A stretch of DNA of 5,937 nt from Methanomassiliicoccales archaeon (GTDB taxonomy: Archaea > Thermoplasmatota > Thermoplasmata > Methanomassiliicoccales > JACIVX01): positions 1 through 5,937 of the forward strand of contig JAJRAG010000106.1 of the NCBI GenBank assembly GCA_028682925.1, in the 5' to 3' direction. The translations under genes and the position numbers were made by a program. Shown piece by piece: positions 1 through 5,252 of this stretch. A model generated the notes under the pieces. The model was given only the letters and a program-made list of their open reading frames with translations, had not been told where the DNA came from and searched no databases. Positions within the stretch are counted from its first letter, which is position 1. Every line of letters starts with the position of its first letter.

Positions 1-46
1 CCAAGGGTTTGCTACTGACAATACCTCGCTCGAATGGCATGGTTCT

Positions 47-60
47 CGAAAGCTTTATCT
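47..60 (+). promoter_or_regulatory. Candidate archaeal promoter (BRE + TATA-like box) for thrB-thrC
   Basis: The bases CGAAAG (47-52) followed by CTTTATCT (53-60) resemble an archaeal TFB-recognition element next to a TATA box. With the usual 24-27 base spacing, transcription would start near 80-85. That leaves a leader of roughly 40 bases containing the Shine-Dalgarno sequence at 117-121. The match is by eye only and the TATA element is imperfect, so this is a moderate-to-weak call. Confidence 0.35.
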
Positions 61-116
61 TCGAGGACACGACTGACACTGGACTGAGCGAAAGAGTCAG
101 CCGTTGCTGGGAAGAA

Positions 117-121
117 GGTGA
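117..121 (+). promoter_or_regulatory. Ribosome binding site deciding the homoserine kinase start
   Basis: GGTGA, inside the run AAGGTGAG, is complementary to the archaeal 16S rRNA 3' end and lies 4 bases before the ATG at 126. It supports that ATG over the upstream in-frame TTG at position 9. The spacing is a little short. Confidence 0.5.
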
Positions 122-125
122 GTGG

Positions 126-1064
126 ATGTCTGTGGATCGAGCGGTTGTGAGGGCCCCCGCCAGTCTTTCCAATCTCGGTCCGGGCTTCGACGTTTTCGGC
201 CTTGCTCTCAAGCAACCGTTCGATACAATAGAGATTAGAAAGACTTCTTCTCCAGGCGTCGTCATCGAAGCGATAGATGGGTTGGGATCCGATAGGATCC
301 CCTTCGATTTCAGGCGCAATTCCGCAGGAGTTTCTTCCGACCAAGTGCTCGAACTTGGAAAGGCGAATTTCGGAGTCGCGATGAAGATAACGAAAGGTGT
401 CAGACCTTGCAGCGGGATAGGGTCGTCTGGCGCCTCGGCGGCAGGTGGAGCTTACGCCACGAACCTTCTCTTGGACAATCCACTCACAATGAAACAGCTC
501 GTTCTCTGTGCCGCGAAGGCGGAGGAAATGACCTCTGGCAGCTTTCATGCAGACAACGTTGGCCCAGCGCTAATGGGCGGATTCACTATGGTGAGCTCGT
601 ACGATCCATTCGAGATAATCAAGGTCGAACCCCCTGGCAACCTGGGCATCGTAGTAGCAATGCCGGACATCATGGTTCCCACCAGGGAAGCAAGAAAGGT
701 GCTTCCTACAAGCATAGGTCTTGACAGGATGGTCTTTGAGGTAAGCCACGCCTCCGGGTTGGTCCTCGGTATGTGTAGCGGGGACGTCGAGCTTGTCGGA
801 CATAGCATGAAGGACGTCGTGATCGAGCCTGCGAGGGCGCATTTGATCCCTCATATGGAGAGGGCCAAGGCACTCGCCATAGAACGTGGCGCTACGGGGT
901 CCTTCCTCGCAGGCTCGGGACCCTGCATTGCCGCAGTCTTCGACAAGCGGTCCATTGATGGAATTGAAATCGCAGAAGCGCTGCGCGGACTGTACGTGGA
1001 CAACAGCATAGACTGTGTGTCGTGGGTGACAGAGCCAGGTGAGGGATGTCGGAGGATGGTCTAG
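126..1064 (+). CDS. thrB: Homoserine kinase (GHMP kinase family)
   Basis: This cytoplasmic enzyme phosphorylates L-homoserine with ATP to O-phospho-L-homoserine, the substrate of the threonine synthase encoded next. The 312-residue product shows the GHMP-kinase landmarks in order. The N-terminal APASLSNLGPGFDVFG motif lies near residues 10-25. The glycine/serine-rich ATP loop PCSGIGSSGASAAG is at 94-107, and the C-terminal AGSGP motif is at 262-266 in a GSFLAGSGPCIAAVF context. Length is close to the roughly 300 residues usual for archaeal homoserine kinases. I chose the ATG at 126 because the conserved N-terminal strand begins just after it and a GGTGA ribosome site precedes it; the frame extends upstream to a TTG at position 9 without family similarity. 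Its TAG directly abuts the ATG of thrC, indicating one operon. Other GHMP kinases are less likely given the motifs and the thrC neighbour. Confidence 0.93.
   Translation: MSVDRAVVRAPASLSNLGPGFDVFGLALKQPFDTIEIRKTSSPGVVIEAIDGLGSDRIPFDFRRNSAGVSSDQVLELGKANFGVAMKITKGVRPCSGIGSSGASAAGGAYATNLLLDNPLTMKQLVLCAAKAEEMTSGSFHADNVGPALMGGFTMVSSYDPFEIIKVEPPGNLGIVVAMPDIMVPTREARKVLPTSIGLDRMVFEVSHASGLVLGMCSGDVELVGHSMKDVVIEPARAHLIPHMERAKALAIERGATGSFLAGSGPCIAAVFDKRSIDGIEIAEALRGLYVDNSIDCVSWVTEPGEGCRRMV
284..301. repeat. Perfect 7-bp inverted repeat inside thrB
   Basis: GGGATCC (284-290), a GATA spacer and GGATCCC (295-301) form a perfect inverted repeat that could fold into a 7-bp, 4-nt-loop hairpin in the thrB mRNA. 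It lies fully within the coding region around residues 53-59. No function is claimed. Confidence 0.6.
1051..1055 (+). promoter_or_regulatory. Ribosome binding site of threonine synthase
   Basis: A strong GGAGG lies within the last codons of thrB, 9 bases before the thrC ATG at 1065. This fits translation reinitiation or coupling across the abutting TAG|ATG junction and confirms the thrC start. Confidence 0.7.
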
Positions 1065-2288
1065 ATGACCTACGATGTGAAGTGTTGGGAATGCGGTCGG
1101 GTGGTTTCCGATCCCTATCTGGACAGTTGCCCAGGATGCGGAGGTCTACTAGATCTGGAAATGAACTTGACAGAATTGAATGATCTGACACCTTACGATT
1201 TGAGGAAGAGGCCCATTGGCGTCTGGAGATATGCTCCATTCCTTCCGGTCGACGAGAAGAACGCCATCTCGATCAAGGAGGGCGGGACGCCTTTGTACAA
1301 TTGTCGTTCTTTGGCGAGCGTGGTCGGTCTGAATAGGATCTGGGTGAAATACGAAGGTGCGAACCCTACTGGTTCATTCAAGGATCGGGGGATGACCGTC
1401 GGCGTGACGAGGGCTTTGGAAATCGGGGCGAAGGTCGTAGGCTGCGCATCGACGGGAAACACGTCTGCGTCCCTTGCCGCGTATGCGGCCAAGGCTGGGC
1501 TTGACTGTGCGGTAGTGCTGCCTGCGGGGAACGTAGCTGCGGGCAAGCTCGCCCAGGCCGTGTTCTTCGGTGCGAAGGTCATCGCGATTGATGGCAACTT
1601 CGATGACGCGCTCCGGATCGTGAGGGAGCTGGCCGCCAAGAGACACCTCTACTTGTTGAATTCGATCAATCCTTACAGACCGGAGGGCCAGAAGACGGTG
1701 GCATTCGAGATAGTTGACCAGCTCGATTTCCGGGTCCCGGACAGGATAGTATTGCCCGTCGGGAACGCGGGCAACATATGGTCTGTGTACAAAGGATTGG
1801 CCGAGTTGAATAGGATTGGATGGATCGCGAAAATCCCCAAGATCGTGGGTGTCCAGGCTAGCGGTTCGATGCCGATCGTCGATGCATTCAACGCGGGCAA
1901 GAGCGATTTCACTCCGATTGAGAAGCCAGAGACCGTCGCTACTGCGATCAGAATTGGGAATCCAGTAAGCGGCAAGAAGGCATTGAAAGCGATCTATGAT
2001 ACGAAAGGATGCGCTGTGGCGGTGTCAGACGGAGAGATACTCGATGCTCAGAAGATTCTCGGCAGATCCGAAGGGATAGGTGTGGAGCCAGCTAGCGCGG
2101 CGTCTGTCGCCGGAATGATAAAGCTCGTGCAGACGGGCGAGATCGGGAAGGACGAGAGAGTCGTGTGCATCTGCACCGGGAACGTCCTCAAGGACCCAGA
2201 TATCGTCCTAAAGTCCTTCGGGAGGATCAAGCCTATCCATGCGGATTTCGAATCCGTCAAGAAGGCTGTCGTCCCTCATGAGCGATAG
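1065..2288 (+). CDS. thrC: Threonine synthase (PLP-dependent)
   Basis: It converts O-phospho-L-homoserine and water to L-threonine and phosphate using pyridoxal phosphate, the last step of threonine synthesis in the cytoplasm. The 407-residue product begins with a zinc-ribbon-like Cys cluster (C7, C10, C22, C25), common in archaeal threonine synthases. The fold-type II PLP enzyme follows: NPTGSFKDRG around residues 100-109 with the Schiff-base lysine at K106, STGNTSAS from residue 129, and the phosphate-binding loop GNAGN at 233-237. Near the C-terminus are GVEPASAASVAG and CTGNVLKDPD segments, the latter matching the family's TGxxLKDP region. The start is fixed by the GGAGG site and by direct abutment to thrB. 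Related enzymes such as threonine dehydratase or cysteate synthase share the fold, but the Cys cluster, K106 context and pairing with thrB favour ThrC. No clear terminator follows; a new promoter lies in the 55-base gap downstream. Confidence 0.95.
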   Translation: MTYDVKCWECGRVVSDPYLDSCPGCGGLLDLEMNLTELNDLTPYDLRKRPIGVWRYAPFLPVDEKNAISIKEGGTPLYNCRSLASVVGLNRIWVKYEGANPTGSFKDRGMTVGVTRALEIGAKVVGCASTGNTSASLAAYAAKAGLDCAVVLPAGNVAAGKLAQAVFFGAKVIAIDGNFDDALRIVRELAAKRHLYLLNSINPYRPEGQKTVAFEIVDQLDFRVPDRIVLPVGNAGNIWSVYKGLAELNRIGWIAKIPKIVGVQASGSMPIVDAFNAGKSDFTPIEKPETVATAIRIGNPVSGKKALKAIYDTKGCAVAVSDGEILDAQKILGRSEGIGVEPASAASVAGMIKLVQTGEIGKDERVVCICTGNVLKDPDIVLKSFGRIKPIHADFESVKKAVVPHER

Positions 2289-2295
2289 CCATGGG

Positions 2296-2310
2296 GCAAA
2301 TGATATTTAT
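2296..2310 (+). promoter_or_regulatory. Archaeal promoter of the KaiC-like gene
   Basis: In the 55-base gap between thrC and the KaiC-like gene, GATATTTAT (2302-2310) is a good TATA-like box preceded by a purine-rich GCAAA (2296-2300) that could serve as TFB-recognition element. The expected start of transcription is about 2330-2336, giving a leader of only about 10 bases. An AGGTGG (2328-2333) lies 10 bases before the ATG at 2344. It could be either the ribosome site or the initiation region, so the transcript may be nearly leaderless. Read-through from thrC is also possible, since no T-rich terminator is seen before it. Confidence 0.55.
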
Positions 2311-2343
2311 TCGACTTGACCATATTCAGGTGGGAACTCATCG

Positions 2344-3057
2344 ATGAGCTCAGAGGACGTCAGGACTAAGTTCAAGACCTACGTGCAGGGGTTTGACGAG
2401 AACCTTGCTGGCGGGATACCTCAAGGTCACATCGTGCTGCTGGCAGGGGAGGCAGGCACGATGAAATCCTCTTTCGCATACTATGTCCTTTTCATGAACG
2501 CGAAAAAGGACGGTATCAACGGGCTCTACATCTCGCTTGAGCAGAGCAAGCGAAGCCTTCTGCGCCAGATGGACAACATGGGCTTCAGGGGCGACACCCT
2601 CGGAAGGGTGGAAATCCTCGACGTAGGGGAGATGAGAAAGAACGCAGAAGGGCCGGGTTGGCTCGACACATTCAGATTCGCGGTCTCAGAGACCAAGAGG
2701 CGCATGAACTATGAGCTGCTGGTAATCGATTCTCTCGGCGCCCTCGAGCTGATATCGAACTTCAACAAGCCTAGAGAGGATATGTTCCGTCTTTTCGAAT
2801 GGCTCAGATCCTTGGATATCACGACCGTGATAATCTCCGAGATGCCGGTCGGACCCTACACCCACTATGGATCGCATGACGCTGACTTCCTAGCAGATGG
2901 CATCATCCATCTTAGGATGGTGGAGGACAGCGAGAGCGAAGTCCACCGCCGAATCCGGTGCGTCAAGATGAGGGAGACCGACCATTCGACCTGCTACTTC
3001 TCTTTCCTCAAGAAGAACAACCACTTCCTCGTGACCCGGGCGATCACAGATTTCTAG
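2344..3057 (+). CDS. Single-domain KaiC/RadA-like (RecA-fold) ATPase
   Basis: This 237-residue protein has one RecA-type ATPase domain of the archaeal KaiC-like group. Visible features are the N-terminal FDENLAGGIPQGHIVLLAG segment, Walker A GEAGTMKSS at 35-43 (K41, S42), YISLEQ with a catalytic-type glutamate at E66, and Walker B LLVIDS with D129. ADGIIHL follows at 184-190, and KMRETDH around 208-214 matches the K-x-R-x-T-x-H signature of KaiC-family proteins. KaiC itself has two such domains and two adjacent catalytic glutamates; here there is one domain and the second glutamate is Q67. The start is firm: an in-frame TGA lies at 2317-2319 and the next Met is much later. It appears to have its own promoter, and it converges on hel308 with overlapping stops. 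Roles of such proteins in archaea are varied (RadA-paralogue/recombination modulators, signalling, FlaH-like), so the specific function is unknown. Confidence 0.85.
   Translation: MSSEDVRTKFKTYVQGFDENLAGGIPQGHIVLLAGEAGTMKSSFAYYVLFMNAKKDGINGLYISLEQSKRSLLRQMDNMGFRGDTLGRVEILDVGEMRKNAEGPGWLDTFRFAVSETKRRMNYELLVIDSLGALELISNFNKPREDMFRLFEWLRSLDITTVIISEMPVGPYTHYGSHDADFLADGIIHLRMVEDSESEVHRRIRCVKMRETDHSTCYFSFLKKNNHFLVTRAITDF
3010..3022 (-). terminator. Possible T-rich transcription end for eamA-hel308
   Basis: Read on the - strand, a pyrimidine-rich stretch (TTGTTCTTCTT) begins about 32 bases past the hel308 stop, inside the convergent KaiC-like coding region. Archaeal RNA polymerase often stops at T-rich tracts without a hairpin, so this is a candidate 3' end. 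It is interrupted by C and G and is weak evidence. Because no intergenic space exists, transcripts of the two convergent genes must overlap. Confidence 0.2.
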
Positions 3058-3062
3058 AAATC
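3049..3062. repeat. Perfect 14-bp palindrome containing both convergent stop codons
   Basis: GATTTCTAGAAATC reads identically on both strands. On the + strand it spells Asp-Phe-stop for the KaiC-like gene (TAG 3055-3057), and on the - strand Asp-Phe-stop for hel308 (TAG 3056-3054). The two coding regions overlap tail-to-tail by 4 bases (3054-3057). As RNA it could form a 5-bp stem with a CTAG loop from either strand. Confidence 0.8.
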
Positions 3063-5252
3063 GGTCAGGCGGCGCTGACCGTTCTCGGTAGCGTTCGTCG
3101 TCAGTGATTCGATGTCGATATCATCGCCTCGTCCCGACGCATCCCCTACTTGTCGCTTTATGGTCCTTGCCAGAGCATCTCCTATCTTCGGTAGCCTGGC
3201 TAAGTCGGTGATACCCGCCAATCTGACATCGTTCAATGACTTGAAGCCACGGTCAAAAAGAATCCTTGCGCGGACCCTTCCCACGCCCTTTATTCTGACG
3301 AGATCGAGAAGCTCTCTCTTGACGCCGTATCTCACCCTGGTCATGAGGTCCGTCAATTCTGGATATGCGTCCTTGTTGAATATCTTGGACAGCTCTCTCA
3401 TCGAGTAGACGAGCCACTCTCCGACCTCGACCTTGTTCTTCAGGTCTCCCGGTCCCATGTTATATCGTTTCAAAACGTCGTCCTCCTCGAACTCCCCGAT
3501 CCATTCCTCGAGCGCGGACGCCGTCTTCAGTTCGGAGAGGAAGAATTCATACTCGGTCAGGTCTTCAGGGGGCGGCAGGAGGAGCTCCCCGCCTCTCTGC
3601 ATGAGTATCTCCTCCATTACTTCATATTCACCACGACGCAGATACATGTTCAACATGTCCGGAGTGGAGCAGACGGCATGGAGAATCCCAAAGTGGGAGG
3701 AATCCGTTTTGTACGCTATCAGCGCCTCCTTGAGTCGGATTGCGGACAGCGGATCGATGTAGAGATCCGAGACCCTCTTTCCGAAGAACGTTGCCTTCAG
3801 CCCATGGTCGGATCGGACCATTCCCTCCTTCTCGAGAAAATCGAGAACACTGTCCGTTGCCCCCTCCAGCCCGACCGTACTTGTCTGGTGAGCGAAGAAA
3901 GTTGAATCGAAAAAGTCCATCAACGACTCTCTTGTGTTCGCGGTTCCGGTCGCGATCGTGGCAAGAACATGTGACCTCAGGACCGGTTCGCTCCCAAGCT
4001 TCGAGAATATCTCCTCGGTCTCGTTCAGAAGGTAGTTTTCCATTAGGAACTGTCTCTCTTCCTCGCTCTTCGCCACCAGGATCGCTTCTCCGAATTTGTC
4101 GTATCTGGGCCTGCCTGCCCGTCCGCACATCTGTTTGATCTCGAGGACCGGGATCGTCACATGGCCCACGTTCGTCTCGTATCTGTAGACGTCGCGTACG
4201 ATGACTCGTCTGGCTGGCAGGTTTATTCCGGCGGCGAGGGTGGGGGTCGCGATTATGCATTTGATGTCCCCTTTCTTGAACGCGTTCTCCACAAGTCTTC
4301 TTTGCTCATTTGTCAATCCAGCGTTGTGGAATGCGATCCCTCGCATAATGCAGTTCCTCAGTCTCTTCCCGATTGATGTCGGTTCGACCTCCTCTTCCAA
4401 TATCCTTTCGATGTCCTTCTCGAGCTCCTTCCCCCCTTTCACGAATTCCTTAGTCAGAGGGCTGTATTTCAACGCAAGCGATTCCGTGGACTTTCTGGTG
4501 TTGACGAAAACAAGGCATTGTCCCCCCTCCTGCAATGAGTCTCTCGTCAGGCTCCAGACCGCATCCTTCCTGTCCTCCACCTTCCTTGTGGTGTTGTCGG
4601 TGAATCGTATTGTTCCATCGAGGAACACTCCCTCCTTGAGCGGGACAGGTCTCCAATCGCTTGATATATGCTCGGCTCCGAGCCAGCTCGCAAGCTCCTG
4701 CGAGTTTTTGATCGTTGCAGACAGCGCTATGATCTGAAGGTTGGGGTTGAATTTCCTGAATTTCGTAAGGGTGATCTCAAGGGTCGGTCCTCGCTCTGGG
4801 TCGTGGATCAGATGGACCTCGTCCGCCACGACCAGCGAGATGCTCTCCAGCCACTTGCTCCGATGCCTCAGGAGGGAGTCTGCCTTCTCCGATGTCGCCA
4901 CGATTATGTCGAAGCTCTCGAGGTGGGGGTCCGGGGTGTCAAAATCACCGACGGAGATGTCCACCCGTACCGCAAGTTCCTCGAATCTCTTCAGATCCTC
5001 GAATTTCTCCGCCGCCAGCGCTCTCAGCGGAACGATGTACAAGACCTTTCCTCCCCCTTCCAAGACATGCTTCAAGGCGGCCAGGTAAGCGATGAGAGAC
5101 TTGCCGCTCGCAGTTGGCATGGCGAGCACCAGGTTCTTGCCAGCGAGTGCAAGGGGAAGGGCGGTGCTCTGAGGAGGATATAGTTCCATGATTCCTTCCT
5201 TTCGAAGTATCTCCACAACTCCCTTTGGCAGGTCGAGCTCATCGGGTCTCAT
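3054..5252 (-). CDS. hel308: ATP-dependent DNA helicase Hel308 (Hjm), Ski2-like superfamily 2
   Basis: Hel308 is an archaeal 3'-5' DNA helicase acting at stalled replication forks and recombination intermediates. The 732-residue product is full length (about 700 is usual). Helicase motifs in order are Walker A PTASGKS 46-52, VPLRALAAEKFEDL near 74-87, GDFDTPDPHLESFDIIVATSEK starting at 102, DEVH 144-147, SAT 178-180, VFVNTRKS 248-255, HNAG 309-312, ATPTLAAGINLPAR 335-348 and QMCGRAGRPRYD 374-385. The segment between the last two fits the strand-separating beta-hairpin. The C-terminal domain has two helix-hairpin-helix-like units (about 650-702) with an RxRAR cluster at 659-663, as described for Hel308 domain V. 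The protein ends in QRRLTDF, which resembles a PCNA-interacting (PIP) box. Its ATG overlaps the TGA of the upstream transporter (ATGA, 5252-5249), suggesting translational coupling. AGGAGA (5269-5264) and GAGG (5259-5256) could both serve as ribosome sites. All catalytic motifs are intact. The identification is firm; the PIP reading is inference. Confidence 0.96.
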   Translation of the reverse strand: MRPDELDLPKGVVEILRKEGIMELYPPQSTALPLALAGKNLVLAMPTASGKSLIAYLAALKHVLEGGGKVLYIVPLRALAAEKFEDLKRFEELAVRVDISVGDFDTPDPHLESFDIIVATSEKADSLLRHRSKWLESISLVVADEVHLIHDPERGPTLEITLTKFRKFNPNLQIIALSATIKNSQELASWLGAEHISSDWRPVPLKEGVFLDGTIRFTDNTTRKVEDRKDAVWSLTRDSLQEGGQCLVFVNTRKSTESLALKYSPLTKEFVKGGKELEKDIERILEEEVEPTSIGKRLRNCIMRGIAFHNAGLTNEQRRLVENAFKKGDIKCIIATPTLAAGINLPARRVIVRDVYRYETNVGHVTIPVLEIKQMCGRAGRPRYDKFGEAILVAKSEEERQFLMENYLLNETEEIFSKLGSEPVLRSHVLATIATGTANTRESLMDFFDSTFFAHQTSTVGLEGATDSVLDFLEKEGMVRSDHGLKATFFGKRVSDLYIDPLSAIRLKEALIAYKTDSSHFGILHAVCSTPDMLNMYLRRGEYEVMEEILMQRGGELLLPPPEDLTEYEFFLSELKTASALEEWIGEFEEDDVLKRYNMGPGDLKNKVEVGEWLVYSMRELSKIFNKDAYPELTDLMTRVRYGVKRELLDLVRIKGVGRVRARILFDRGFKSLNDVRLAGITDLARLPKIGDALARTIKRQVGDASGRGDDIDIESLTTNATENGQRRLTDF
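3062..3081. repeat. Inverted repeat (7-bp stem) in the hel308 3' end
   Basis: CGGTCAG (3062-3068), a six-base spacer and CTGACCG (3075-3081) form a perfect 7-bp stem beginning 5 bases after the KaiC-like stop codon and inside the last codons of hel308. In RNA from either strand it could fold next to the stop-codon palindrome. No long T-tract follows on either strand, so it is not a convincing intrinsic terminator. It may mark or protect mRNA 3' ends, or be chance in a coding region. Confidence 0.5.

Larger units (their letters stand above)
1..125 (+). other. Leader region upstream of homoserine kinase
   Basis: This stretch carries no gene I can support. The reading frame of homoserine kinase stays open leftward to a TTG at position 9. 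The extra 39 codons lie before the conserved family N-terminus and have no ribosome binding site at the TTG, so they are probably not translated. The last codons of an upstream gene could sit here, since one frame ends in TGA at 16-18 and another in TGA at 74-76, but too little is visible to choose. The segment also holds a candidate promoter (47-60) and the kinase ribosome binding site (117-121). Confidence 0.5.

Noticed and set aside
9..125. N-terminal extension of homoserine kinase from a TTG at position 9
   Set aside because: The 39 extra codons precede the conserved family N-terminus, the TTG lacks a ribosome site, and the ATG at 126 has GGTGA just upstream. A TATA-like element also lies inside this stretch.
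12..548. Long open frame of 178 codons antisense to thrB
   Set aside because: It has low-complexity, Arg/Ser-rich composition with no recognisable domain and lies wholly opposite a clear homoserine kinase gene. It looks like a shadow of codon bias.
2278..2319. Thirteen-codon mini-ORF bridging the thrC end and the kaiC promoter
   Set aside because: It is very short, would overlap the TATA element and lacks a ribosome site; nothing supports translation.
4201..4737. 178-codon open frame on the + strand opposite hel308
   Set aside because: It is antisense to conserved helicase motifs, is Ser-rich without domain signals and has no plausible promoter or ribosome site. It is a shadow frame, as are the 210-codon alternative - strand frame at 3628-4260 and the + strand frame at 4668-5183.
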